Notes: generated by a model from the letters alone, not told the origin. Positions 54,593 to 62,765 are shown, counted from the stretch's first letter. The stretch: DNA of 64,000 nt from Oceanirhabdus seepicola (GCF_023684385.1 NZ_JAGSOJ010000002.1:806001-870000); one strand, 5' to 3'. Numbers and translations: made by a program.

Positions 54593-55666
54593 ATGTTTAA
54601 TGAAAGAATTGGAAAAGTGTGTAAACATATGGAGTCGCACGGGTTTAATGAGGTAATGATTACTTCACCAGCTTCAGTTTTTTATCTAACTGGAAAGTGG
54701 ATTGAGCCTGGCGAGAGAATGATGGTTCTCGCTGTGAGTAAAGATGGAAAGACTAAGTTGTTTATAAATGAGTTATTTCCAGTAGAAAATGATATAGCAG
54801 ATGAACTTATAATATTTAAAGATAGTGATAATGATATTGAAATATTACATAATAACATAAATACAGAGGGTACCATTGGTATTGATAAAGAATGGCCTTC
54901 ACATTTCTTAATAAGACTTATGAAAATCAATAAAGATATTAAGGTAGATATAGGGTCTATTGCGGTTGATGAATCGAGAAATATAAAAGATACAAAAGAA
55001 ATTGAACTCATGGAAGAAGCTTCAAGAGTGAATGATTCTGTAATGGGAGATATAATAAATGAATTGAATGGAGATATGAACGAGTTAGATGTATGTAAAA
55101 GACTTGGTGAAATATATAGAAAGTATGGCACGGAAAGTTTTTCATTCCATCCACTTATTGCTTATGGAGCTAATGCAGCAGAGCCACATCACGATTCAGA
55201 TGGTTCCATAATGAAAGAAGGGGACAGTGTTATTCTAGATATTGGTGGACGTACAAATAATTATTGTTCGGATATGACTAGAACTGTTTTCTATAAAAAG
55301 TGTAGTGAAGAACATAAGAAGATATATAATATTGTTTTAGAGGCTAATAGAAGGGCAATTGCTAAAGTTAAACCTGGAGTTAAGTTCAGCGAGATAGACT
55401 TGGCAGCAAGAGATTATATAGAAGAGTGTGGATATGGGAAATACTTCACTCATAGAACAGGACACAATATTGGAATAAATGTACATGAAGGACCAAATGT
55501 AAGCTCAGTAAATCACGATACTGTAAGTGAGGGTATGATATTTTCCATTGAACCAGGAATATACATTTCAGGGGAAGTTGGAGTTAGAATAGAGGATTTA
55601 GTTGTTGTGACTAATGAAGGATGTAAAGTTCTTAATGAATATAATAAGGAACTGACTATTATATAG
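54593..55666 (+). CDS. Xaa-Pro aminopeptidase (M24 family)
   Basis: A 357-residue metallopeptidase that removes N-terminal residues next to proline. The N-terminal creatinase-like domain (1-125) is followed by the pita-bread catalytic domain, with metal ligands in VILDIGGRTNNYCSDMTR (two Asp), FTHRTGHNIG (His), FSIEPGIY (Glu) and VRIEDL (Glu). The length is typical of the short PepP/PepQ-like bacterial form, and there is no signal peptide. GGGGTG lies before the ATG. Its TAG stop lies within the left end of an R4 repeat. Confidence 0.93.
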   Translation: MFNERIGKVCKHMESHGFNEVMITSPASVFYLTGKWIEPGERMMVLAVSKDGKTKLFINELFPVENDIADELIIFKDSDNDIEILHNNINTEGTIGIDKEWPSHFLIRLMKINKDIKVDIGSIAVDESRNIKDTKEIELMEEASRVNDSVMGDIINELNGDMNELDVCKRLGEIYRKYGTESFSFHPLIAYGANAAEPHHDSDGSIMKEGDSVILDIGGRTNNYCSDMTRTVFYKKCSEEHKKIYNIVLEANRRAIAKVKPGVKFSEIDLAARDYIEECGYGKYFTHRTGHNIGINVHEGPNVSSVNHDTVSEGMIFSIEPGIYISGEVGVRIEDLVVVTNEGCKVLNEYNKELTII

Positions 55667-55759
55667 ATTCTATAATGAAACTTAATTTATCATGTCCAAA
55701 ATCTCAATGAATTAATGAGTTTTGGACTTGTATAAATTAATAGTTGAACTTGAATCTAT
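55663..55759. repeat. R4 hairpin repeat, copy 5
   Basis: ATAGATTC/GAATCTAT ends; inner arms CTTAATTTATCATGTCCAAAA and TTTTGGACTTGTATAAATTAA form a long stem around CTCAATGAATTAATGAG. Its left end supplies the stop codon of the M24 peptidase gene, and its right end is 25 bp before larE. Confidence 0.75.
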
Positions 55760-55783
55760 AAATAACTGGAATGGAGAAAGTTT

Positions 55784-56590
55784 ATGAATGAAGCATATAT
55801 TGATTTACTAACAAATTTAGAAAGTTTAGAAAGTGTTGTTGTTGCTTTTTCAGGAGGCGTGGATAGTACGTTTCTCTTGTATGCATGTAAGCAAGTACTA
55901 GGAGATAATGTTATAGCAGTAACGGTAGATTCTCCATACATTCCAAGGTGGGAGATAGAGGAAAGTAAAGAGCTTGTTTCTTTATTTGGCGTAAAACATC
56001 ATATAATAAAAGTTGATATTCCGGATAACATAGCAAATAATCCAGAAGATAGATGTTATTTATGTAAAAAGGAGATATTCTCCAATATAATTAAGTACAA
56101 AAATGAAATAGATTTCAAATATGTGGTTGATGGTTCAAACTACGATGATACTAAAGATTATAGACCTGGAATGAGAGCATTAAAAGAGCTTGATGTAAGG
56201 AGTCCTTTATTGGAGAGTAAGCTTACTAAGGCACAAATTAGAGAGTTATCTAAGCAACAAAAAGTGCCAACATGGAATAAACCAGCGTATGCTTGTTTAC
56301 TATCTAGGCTACCATACAATACTCAAATATTCACACATGAACTTAGAAAAATTGAATTGGCTGAGAAATTCATCATGGATAAAGGTTTTAAAGGAATTAG
56401 AGTGAGAAGCTTCGGAGATACAGCTAAAATTGAAATATTCAAAGAGGATATGGAAAGATTTTTGAACTACGAAAATATTAAAGACATAAATGAGAAGTTG
56501 ATAGAATTGGGATATAAGGTTGTAACTTTAGACCTAGGAGGATATTCTATGGGTAAGATGAATAGAAGTATTGAGGAGAGAAATAATTAA
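55784..56590 (+). CDS. larE: LarE: ATP-dependent sacrificial sulfur transferase
   Basis: LarE adenylylates the LarB product and donates sulfur from its own cysteine to build the nickel-pincer nucleotide cofactor of lactate racemase and related LarA enzymes. The 268-residue protein has the PP-loop FSGGVDSTFLL near residue 25, RCYLCKKEIF, VVDGSNYDDTKDYRPGM, and KPAYACLLSRLPY, with the conserved Cys equivalent to the sacrificial cysteine of the Lactiplantibacillus enzyme. The length is normal. It is 1 bp from larB. Confidence 0.94.
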   Translation: MNEAYIDLLTNLESLESVVVAFSGGVDSTFLLYACKQVLGDNVIAVTVDSPYIPRWEIEESKELVSLFGVKHHIIKVDIPDNIANNPEDRCYLCKKEIFSNIIKYKNEIDFKYVVDGSNYDDTKDYRPGMRALKELDVRSPLLESKLTKAQIRELSKQQKVPTWNKPAYACLLSRLPYNTQIFTHELRKIELAEKFIMDKGFKGIRVRSFGDTAKIEIFKEDMERFLNYENIKDINEKLIELGYKVVTLDLGGYSMGKMNRSIEERNN

Positions 56591-56591
56591 T

Positions 56592-57338
56592 ATGAATAAT
56601 AATGAAATAAAAAATCTACTTGAAAAGGTTAAAGACGGGGATGTAAGTGTTGAAGATGCCTTTGGTGAACTTAAAGAATTACCATATACTGATATTGGTA
56701 TAGCAACCATAGATAATCACAGGGAGATTAGAGTTGGATACCCAGAGGTGATATATTGCGAAGGGAAGACAAAAGAACAAATAAGTAAAATAGTAAGTGT
56801 TATGCTTAAAAAGAACAATAATATTTTAGGTACTAGAGCATCCCGAGAGGCTTATGAAGAAGTAAAGAAGATATGTAATCACGTAGAATACAACGAATTG
56901 GCAAAGACTATCGTTATAAGGAATAAAGAAATAAAAAAGTCAGAGAGTTATATTGCTGTGGTAACAGCTGGTACATCCGATTTGTCAGTTGCAGAAGAGG
57001 CAGCAATTACAGCTGAATTGTTTGGAAATAGAGTTGAAAGAGTTGTTGATGTTGGAGTTGCGGGCATACATAGGTTGTTTGGAAAATTGGATATAATAAA
57101 AAATGCAAAAGTAATCATAGTGGTAGCTGGAATGGAAGGTGCTCTACCTAGTGTAATTGGAGGGCTGGTAGATAAACCAATTATAGCTGTGCCAACCAGT
57201 GTTGGATATGGAGCAAACTTTGGCGGATTAGCCCCATTGTTGACTATGTTGAATAGTTGTGCCAGTGGGATAACTGTGGTGAATATTGATAATGGATTCG
57301 GTGCAGGATATTCTGCTAGTATCATAAATAAACTTTAG
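56592..57338 (+). CDS. larB: LarB: nickel-pincer cofactor biosynthesis carboxylase
   Basis: LarB carboxylates and hydrolyses nicotinic acid adenine dinucleotide in the first step of nickel-pincer cofactor synthesis. The 248-residue protein resembles PurE in its C-terminal half (VVTAGTSDLSVAEEAA, AGMEGALPSVIGGLVDKPIIAVPTSVGYG), with a LarB-specific N-terminal half (RVGYPEVIYCEGKTKEQI). The ATG at 56592 follows GAGGAG; a TTG at 56571 would overlap larE. The usual third gene, larC, is not downstream: an R1 element begins 5 bp after the stop. Confidence 0.93.
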   Translation: MNNNEIKNLLEKVKDGDVSVEDAFGELKELPYTDIGIATIDNHREIRVGYPEVIYCEGKTKEQISKIVSVMLKKNNNILGTRASREAYEEVKKICNHVEYNELAKTIVIRNKEIKKSESYIAVVTAGTSDLSVAEEAAITAELFGNRVERVVDVGVAGIHRLFGKLDIIKNAKVIIVVAGMEGALPSVIGGLVDKPIIAVPTSVGYGANFGGLAPLLTMLNSCASGITVVNIDNGFGAGYSASIINKL

Positions 57339-57343
57339 ACATA

Positions 57344-57503
57344 AGGCAAGTTCAAATAAATAACAAGTCAGTATACTCGTCTATTTTGTAAACTACTTCA
57401 TCCTTGGAACCCACTGAGAGAACCACTATCAGCGGAACCCAACTCTTCGTAGTTTGCAAAATATACTTCGCATCTTTGACTTGTTATTTATTTTCACATG
57501 CCT
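57344..57503. repeat. R1 160-bp near-palindromic element, copy B
   Basis: The same 160-bp element as 8785-8944, in the same orientation, with about seven substitutions (about 96 percent identical). It starts 5 bp after the larB stop. The rest of the 284-bp gap to tcdA is AT-rich without a gene. Confidence 0.85.
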
Positions 57504-57622
57504 AAAAGGAAATAGCTGTTATTGATATTACATTATAAATTATATATAATTAATAGTGATTCTCAAAAGATAAGAAAAAGATAACAAAAAGATGAAAAAA
57601 AGATAAATAAGGAGTTATTTTT

Positions 57623-58390
57623 ATGATTAAGCAACATTCATTATCAAGAACCGAGTTACTTATAGGAAAAGAAGGATTAGAGAAGTTAAAAAATTCAACA
57701 GTTGTAGTTTTGGGTATAGGAGGAGTTGGGAGTTTCACCGTTGAAGCCTTAGTTAGAAGTGGCGTTGGGAGACTTATAATTGTAGATGATGATACTGTTT
57801 GTTTAACAAATCTAAATAGACAAATAATAGCATCTTATGATACTATATCAAAACCTAAGGTTGATGTTATGAAAGAAAGAATATTGACTATAAATCCAAA
57901 ATGCGAAGTTATTACTCATAAAACATTTGTGGATAAAAGTAATATTCATGAAATAATTGATGAAACAGTTGATTATGTTGTGGATGCAATTGATACAGTG
58001 TCTTCAAAAATTGCGTTGATAGAATACTGTCATGAAAGAGATATTAAAATTATAAGCAGTATGGGAACAGGAAATAAACTAGATCCTACTCAATTTCAGA
58101 TATCATATTTAGAAAAGACAAAAGTATGTCCTTTAGCAAAGGTTATGAGGCAGGAGATGAAAAAGAGAAGAATAAAGAAGGTTAAAGTACTTTATTCAGA
58201 AGAACTACCAATTAAGCCTAAGGTTGATGATGTAATAACATGCAAAGAAGGGTGTGTTTGTTCCTCAACTAGTAGTAAGAGATGCTCTCATAAAAGGCAG
58301 ATACCAGGAAGTATTTCATTTGTTCCACCTGTAGCAGGTATGATTATTGGTGGAGAGGTTATAAAAGACATTTTAGAAATAAATAAATAA
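57623..58390 (+). CDS. tcdA: tRNA threonylcarbamoyladenosine dehydratase TcdA
   Basis: An E1-like enzyme that uses ATP to cyclise t6A37 of ANN-decoding tRNAs to ct6A. The 255-residue protein has the ThiF/MoeB nucleotide-binding GIGGVGSFTVEALVRSGVG near residue 32, VDDDTVCLTNLNRQ with the conserved Arg, VVDAIDTVSSKIALI, and the C-terminal PGSISFVPPVAGMIIGGEVI typical of the YgdL/CsdL group. A cysteine-rich loop CKEGCVCSS precedes it. It has its own terminator. Confidence 0.91.
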   Translation: MIKQHSLSRTELLIGKEGLEKLKNSTVVVLGIGGVGSFTVEALVRSGVGRLIIVDDDTVCLTNLNRQIIASYDTISKPKVDVMKERILTINPKCEVITHKTFVDKSNIHEIIDETVDYVVDAIDTVSSKIALIEYCHERDIKIISSMGTGNKLDPTQFQISYLEKTKVCPLAKVMRQEMKKRRIKKVKVLYSEELPIKPKVDDVITCKEGCVCSSTSSKRCSHKRQIPGSISFVPPVAGMIIGGEVIKDILEINK

Positions 58391-58413
58391 AATACCCTTT
58401 TGGGTATTTTTTT
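58390..58413 (+). terminator. Terminator after tcdA
   Basis: An 8-bp stem AAATACCC/GGGTATTT with a TTTT loop and a T-run, at the stop codon. Confidence 0.88.
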
Positions 58414-58540
58414 GTTAGTTCGCTTGAATATTAGTGTGAATTTGGTTATCTTATATATAAAATAACAATTAACAGAGAATAAATTTAGTAATATAAGTTT
58501 TAAAATAAGCAATTTAAAATAGAGTTGGAGGAAATTTTAT

Positions 58541-59800
58541 TTGAAAAGATATTTAGATTATAAGAATACAACCCTAGATAATGGATTAGAAATTGTATCT
58601 ATAAAGAAAGAAACTGATCTTGTTTGTTTAATTAATGCAATGAAAATTGGCTCACTTCATGAGGAAGATCATGAAAGAGGTCTTGCTCATTTCATTGAGC
58701 ATATGATTTTTAAAGGTACTGAGAAAAGAGATAATAAAATGTTGATTGATGAGCTTGAAGAGACTGGTGGAGAGTATGATGCATATACAGATAGTGTAAG
58801 TACTGTTATCAGTATCACTGCCCTTAAAGAAGAATTTGAAAAGTCCTGTGATATATTAAGTGACATGCTATTGAATTCTGATTTTAAGGGGGAAGAAATT
58901 GAAAAAGAGCGAAAAGTTATTTTATCAGAGATTAAAAATTCCTATGATGATATTGAAGATTATAGCTATAGGGTTTTGAAGGAGAATGCTTTTCCAAACA
59001 ATTCTTTGAAATATGACGTTCTTGGAACAGAAAAAAGTGTAAGAGGATTTTCAAGAGAAGATTTATTAAGATTCTACAATAGATATTATAATGCAAGTAA
59101 TTGTAAGATAATAATAGTATCTCCATTTGATCATGATGATGTAGCAGATACTATTGAAAGATATTATGGGAATTGGAAGAAGGGTGATTCAAGAACAAGT
59201 AGAAAGGAAGTATTTAAAAATACTCCAGGAAAATTTGAAACAGAATTAAATGATAATGAGCAAAGTACAATTATGTATTTATTTACATTCGAAAATCCAA
59301 CACCAAAAGAAGAATTAGCCCTTAGAATATTGGATTATAGATTGGGGTCTAGCTCAAATTCTGTATTATTTAAAGAATTAAGAGAAAAAAGAGGACTATG
59401 TTATTCTGTGCACTCCACACTTGGTGATTATGAAAAGTTTAATATATTATATATCTATGCATCTGTGGCTAAATGTGATGTTGAAGAGAGTAAGGAAGTA
59501 ATTAGTTTTTGCCTAGATGAATTCTTAAATGAAAAATTAAAATTTGATGATAAGTTTTTCAATATAGTAAAAAAGGTATATAAGACTGAAATAATAACAA
59601 CATTAGAGGGGTGTAATGATCTAGCTCACTTCATTTTAGCCTATATTTTAGATGATGAGGATATATTATCATTTTATAATGATCTTGATATATTAGATAC
59701 ATTGAGTAAAGAAGATATTTATGAAATAGCCAAAGAGCTATTCACTAATTCTACAATGAGTGTCATATTAGGAAGGGATGAAGAGGATGGAGATAATTGA
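58541..59800 (+). CDS. M16 family zinc peptidase
   Basis: A 419-residue pitrilysin-family metallopeptidase. The inverted zinc motif HFIEH (His50, Glu53, His54) and the distal Glu in VILSEIKNSYDD near 130 are all present, so the protein should be an active catalytic subunit. The C-terminal half carries the RGLCYSVHS segment of the second M16 domain. Single-chain M16B enzymes of this size form dimers; the substrate is unknown. The TTG start has TTGGAGGAAA upstream. It overlaps recX slightly. Confidence 0.91.
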   Translation: MKRYLDYKNTTLDNGLEIVSIKKETDLVCLINAMKIGSLHEEDHERGLAHFIEHMIFKGTEKRDNKMLIDELEETGGEYDAYTDSVSTVISITALKEEFEKSCDILSDMLLNSDFKGEEIEKERKVILSEIKNSYDDIEDYSYRVLKENAFPNNSLKYDVLGTEKSVRGFSREDLLRFYNRYYNASNCKIIIVSPFDHDDVADTIERYYGNWKKGDSRTSRKEVFKNTPGKFETELNDNEQSTIMYLFTFENPTPKEELALRILDYRLGSSSNSVLFKELREKRGLCYSVHSTLGDYEKFNILYIYASVAKCDVEESKEVISFCLDEFLNEKLKFDDKFFNIVKKVYKTEIITTLEGCNDLAHFILAYILDDEDILSFYNDLDILDTLSKEDIYEIAKELFTNSTMSVILGRDEEDGDN

Positions 59801-60620
59801 TATAGTCCCACATAAAAGGTTTGAGAATAAAGTAGTAGTATACATGGATAATTATGAAAAGTATACTCTTTCATTAGAAGCGGTGTACAAGCGTAGCTTG
59901 AAAAAAGGAAGAATAATTCATAAGGAAGAATTTGATGCAATTTTAATCGAGGAAAACTACAGAGCAGGGAAAACAAAAGCTTTAAAGTATATTGAAAGAG
60001 GAGATAAAACTTTTTCTCAAGTAAGCGAATATTTAGAGAAAAAAGAGTATTCTCCTCAAGTAATTGAAAAGGTAATGGGATTTTTATTAGAATATGATTT
60101 TATAAATGATGAGAGATATGCTGAAAGGTATGTCAAAGAAAGAAAAAGAACAGATGGGAAAAATAAAATTAAATATGCTTTAAAGAAAAAAGGCATAAAT
60201 GAAGACATTATAACAGAAAAATTACTTGATATAAATGAAGAAGAGGAACTTGAAGCTATTAATAAAATAGTTAACAAAAAAATTCAAACACTTATAAGAG
60301 ATGGTAAGGATGAATATTTCATTAAAAATAAACTTTATTCATATATTAGTACAAAGGGGTTTTATGGAGATTGTGTTTTAAAATCCATAAAAGAGGCAAT
60401 AATGGAGAATAGGGATCTTATTTACGAACATCAAAGAAATAAAGAAGAAAAAGATAAAGAAAATATAATGGATGTGGCTTCAAAAAGATATGCACTTATT
60501 TCTAAGAGTGAGAGTAATAATTTGAAGTTGAAAAAGAAATTATATGACTTTTTATTGAGAAAAGGGTATTCTTATGAAGATATTAAAGGGGTTGTAAATG
60601 AGATAATTTCTAATGAATAA
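59787..60620 (+). CDS. recX: Regulatory protein RecX
   Basis: RecX binds RecA filaments and limits recombinase activity. The 277-residue protein has the three-helix repeats of the family, including LKYIERGDKTFSQVSEYLEKK, YDFINDERYAERYVKERKR and a C-terminal repeat RKGYSYEDIKGVVNEI. It is longer than E. coli RecX, as is usual in Clostridia. The ATG at 59787 lies inside the end of the upstream peptidase gene with GGAAGGG about 8 bp before it; an ATG at 59778 is too close to that site. Part of a three-gene run with the M16 and transglutaminase genes. Confidence 0.92.
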   Translation: MEIIDIVPHKRFENKVVVYMDNYEKYTLSLEAVYKRSLKKGRIIHKEEFDAILIEENYRAGKTKALKYIERGDKTFSQVSEYLEKKEYSPQVIEKVMGFLLEYDFINDERYAERYVKERKRTDGKNKIKYALKKKGINEDIITEKLLDINEEEELEAINKIVNKKIQTLIRDGKDEYFIKNKLYSYISTKGFYGDCVLKSIKEAIMENRDLIYEHQRNKEEKDKENIMDVASKRYALISKSESNNLKLKKKLYDFLLRKGYSYEDIKGVVNEIISNE

Positions 60621-60631
60621 AGGTGAACTGT

Positions 60632-61801
60632 GTGAATTTAGATATATTGAATTTAGATCTATTATCAATAGTTATAATATTATTATGTATTATCCCTTTA
60701 ATGAAAGGGATTCTTTATAAATACTCACCAGATAATTTTAAAAGAGAGATTATTGGAATAGTAAAAATAATTTCTTTTTGTATTGGGTTATTATCTGGTT
60801 TTTATTTATGCAAAAAATTTATACTTTACGATACTTACAGTTTTTTTTCAGACTACTTAAGTAATCTAGTAGGGGAATTTCAAACTATTTTTGGTCAAAA
60901 TCCTATATTGTTGTATCTTGGATTAGCTCCAATAATCGCAATTATTATATCTTTTATTGTATTTAAAATACTGAATATTCTATTAATGGCTTTTCTATAC
61001 CCAGTATTTGATGTTTTTCACAAGTGGGTATTAAAGAGAGGGACTTTCATTAGAAGAGTATTAGGTTTTTTACTTAGCATTCCTAAAGCTGTTTTCTATC
61101 CAATAATTTTCTGTATGATAATCCATTTTTATTCTTTAAGTTATTCTAATGAAAAATTAGATAATATAATATTCAATTCAACTGTAAATGATCTTATTTC
61201 TGAAAAAATTATAATACCAATAACAAGTAATGAATTGGTTAACCATATACCTAATATAGTAAGTGAATCACTAAAAATAGATATAAATCAAGTTGAAGAC
61301 GCTTTTACAGAAAACTTAACGATTTATTACAATGGAGTTACCTTAGATGAAGGAATAAAAAGTAATAAGGCAATCTATGAATTGACTTCAATGTTATGTC
61401 AAGACAGTGAAACAGATAAAGAAAAAGCGTTTATTATATATAGCTGGATAACAGAGAACTTAATTTATGATGAAGATAAGGCTAATAACATAATTAATGA
61501 TAATTTTAATGATAAAAGTGGGGCTATTCCTACCTTTGAAAGTAGGAAAGGAATTTGTTTTGATTTCGCTTGTTTATATACTGCTATGGCCAAGGAAGTA
61601 GGACTAAAAGTTAGGATTATTACGGGGAAAGGTTATAGTGGAGAAGTATGGGTAGAACATTCATGGAATGAAGTATATATCGAAGAAAAAAATGAGTGGA
61701 TAAAGATAGATACCACATTTGGTTTGTCTGGAAACTATTTCGATAACTTAACGTTTAATTTAGATCATATTGATAGGAAAGTTATTGGAGAATGGAACTA
61801 A
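60632..61801 (+). CDS. CvpA-like membrane domain fused to an intact transglutaminase-like domain
   Basis: A 389-residue protein. The first 175 residues have four or five transmembrane helices resembling the CvpA (colicin V production) family. The rest is extracytoplasmic or cytoplasmic and ends in a transglutaminase-like cysteine peptidase domain. The triad is complete: Cys309 in KGICFDFACLY, His343 in VEHSWNEVYI and Asp360 in IKIDTTFG. Bacterial members are mostly thought to be proteases or peptidoglycan-related. AAAGGTGAA 5 bp before the GTG at 60632 sets the start; the GTG at 60623 lies in that site. It ends one base before an R1-type short repeat, convergent with tetR. Confidence 0.8.
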   Translation: MNLDILNLDLLSIVIILLCIIPLMKGILYKYSPDNFKREIIGIVKIISFCIGLLSGFYLCKKFILYDTYSFFSDYLSNLVGEFQTIFGQNPILLYLGLAPIIAIIISFIVFKILNILLMAFLYPVFDVFHKWVLKRGTFIRRVLGFLLSIPKAVFYPIIFCMIIHFYSLSYSNEKLDNIIFNSTVNDLISEKIIIPITSNELVNHIPNIVSESLKIDINQVEDAFTENLTIYYNGVTLDEGIKSNKAIYELTSMLCQDSETDKEKAFIIYSWITENLIYDEDKANNIINDNFNDKSGAIPTFESRKGICFDFACLYTAMAKEVGLKVRIITGKGYSGEVWVEHSWNEVYIEEKNEWIKIDTTFGLSGNYFDNLTFNLDHIDRKVIGEWN

Positions 61802-61880
61802 AGCACATTCAAAAAATAAATAACAAGTCAATGATGCAAAAAAGACGAGTATAATGAATTGTTATTTATTTGAACTTGCT
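61802..61880. repeat. R1-related short element, copy D
   Basis: GCACATTCAAAAAATAAATAACAAGTCAATGATGC and the inverted TTGTTATTTATTTGAACTTGCTT form a 79-bp hairpin occupying the whole gap between the convergent transglutaminase and tetR genes. It is placed to act as a shared terminator. Confidence 0.65.
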
Positions 61881-62527
61881 TAAATTTTATAATCTAAAAT
61901 GGTGATTTTATTCTCATTAATAATTTTTTCGGTCTGAAGAAGTAGCTTTTGAATCTTTTCATTTGGAACATTGAACATTTGATTAACGGTCGTTATAAGT
62001 AAGTCAATTTTGTCTTTTAACGGAATAGCACTTTCATATAAATGATCGTTTAATAAGCCGTGGAATATACCTCTAATAAGTACTGAACGATTATAGTATT
62101 CACAATGGGCAAATGATGGATTATATGCTCCAAACCATTTCTTAGTTGCATTGCTAGCAAGATTGATGATTTGCGCTGAAACAAAAGGTGAATTATATGA
62201 AGTTAGGAGTAATTCTTCTAGAGTTTTATGTCTGTCCATAAGATGAAAAATTATGGATGCATCTAAAGAAAATCCTAAAAGTGGTTCGTTATATTCATGA
62301 GCCAATTCATTTGCTTTAGTGATAACTGCCTCGAAATAATCGTTAGTAATATTCAATAGGATATCATCTTTATTTGAATAAAAATGGTACAGACTTCCAG
62401 TGGTTACACCTGCCTTTTTAATAATTTGTCTGATTGTTGTTTTGTTATATCCTTGTGTTTCAAAAAGTTCTCTTGCGGTATTCAATATATCCATTTTTGT
62501 ATTTTTATGATTTTTTTGTTTTTTCAT
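61880..62527 (-). CDS. TetR family transcriptional regulator
   Basis: A 215-residue repressor. The N-terminal helix-turn-helix is clear (ILNTARELFETQGYNKTTIRQIIKKAGVTTGSLYHFY); the ligand-binding domain from about residue 60 is not assignable to a known ligand. Upstream lie two copies of the palindrome TAGAACGTGTTCT, almost certainly its operators. No Shine-Dalgarno sequence precedes the ATG, and the -10 box ends only 6 bases before it, so the message is probably leaderless. A longer protein is impossible; a later ATG at 62494 also lacks a binding site. No efflux pump or enzyme gene adjoins it on the operator side. Confidence 0.88.
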   Translation of the reverse strand: MKKQKNHKNTKMDILNTARELFETQGYNKTTIRQIIKKAGVTTGSLYHFYSNKDDILLNITNDYFEAVITKANELAHEYNEPLLGFSLDASIIFHLMDRHKTLEELLLTSYNSPFVSAQIINLASNATKKWFGAYNPSFAHCEYYNRSVLIRGIFHGLLNDHLYESAIPLKDKIDLLITTVNQMFNVPNEKIQKLLLQTEKIINENKITILDYKI

Positions 62528-62533
62528 AGTATA

Positions 62534-62562
62534 AGTTTACATTTTAATAATTAACAAGTCAA
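62534..62562 (-). promoter_or_regulatory. tetR promoter
   Basis: On the minus strand TTGACT (62557-62562) and TAAACT (62534-62539) are separated by 17 bp. Transcription should start at or within a base or two of the tetR ATG at 62527. The -35 box lies inside the operator palindrome. Confidence 0.6.
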
Positions 62563-62599
62563 CGACAAAATAGAACGTGTTCTGTTTTGTCGTTGACTT
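62556..62599. promoter_or_regulatory. 44-bp operator palindrome (operator 1)
   Basis: AAGTCAACGACAAAA on the left is mirrored by TTTTGTCGTTGACTT on the right around TAGAACGTGTTCTG. Only two positions break the symmetry. It covers the -35 boxes of both divergent promoters. Confidence 0.85.
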
Positions 62600-62621
62600 T
62601 TGAAGAGGAGAGGTGTAGACT
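62593..62621 (+). promoter_or_regulatory. Rightward promoter opposite tetR
   Basis: TTGACT (62593-62598), 17 bp, TAGACT (62616-62621): the mirror image of the tetR promoter. The predicted start is near 62628, inside operator 2. Confidence 0.5.
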
Positions 62622-62626
62622 AAATC

Positions 62627-62640
62627 TAGAACGTGTTCTA
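62627..62640. promoter_or_regulatory. TetR operator 2
   Basis: TAGAACGTGTTCTA, an inverted repeat (TAGAAC/GTTCTA) identical over 13 bases to the core of operator 1, centred 56 bp from it. Confidence 0.8.
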
Positions 62641-62765
62641 ATTAGCCGGACACAAGTCCCGTAATTCATTGAGGATAACATAAAAGCTTTTGTATAAAGT
62701 TTATGGACATAGTAGATGATTATCTACCAATTTAAAAAGAGCGGAATATACTTCCCCTCTTTTTA
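62628..62765 (+). ncRNA. Putative short RNA divergent from tetR
   Basis: A rightward promoter under operator 2 would give a transcript of about 138 nt ending at the hairpin AAAAAGAG..CTCTTTTT (62734-62765). There is no credible protein frame: the only ATG frame (62703) encodes ten residues and has no nearby ribosome binding site. It could be a small RNA or the leader of a target gene that has been lost. Purely a prediction. Confidence 0.35.
62734..62765. terminator. Bidirectional terminator between the tetR region and the TPR gene
   Basis: AAAAAGAG/CTCTTTTT stem with an inner GAA/TTC. It is placed to end the minus-strand TPR transcript and any rightward transcript. Confidence 0.6.
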
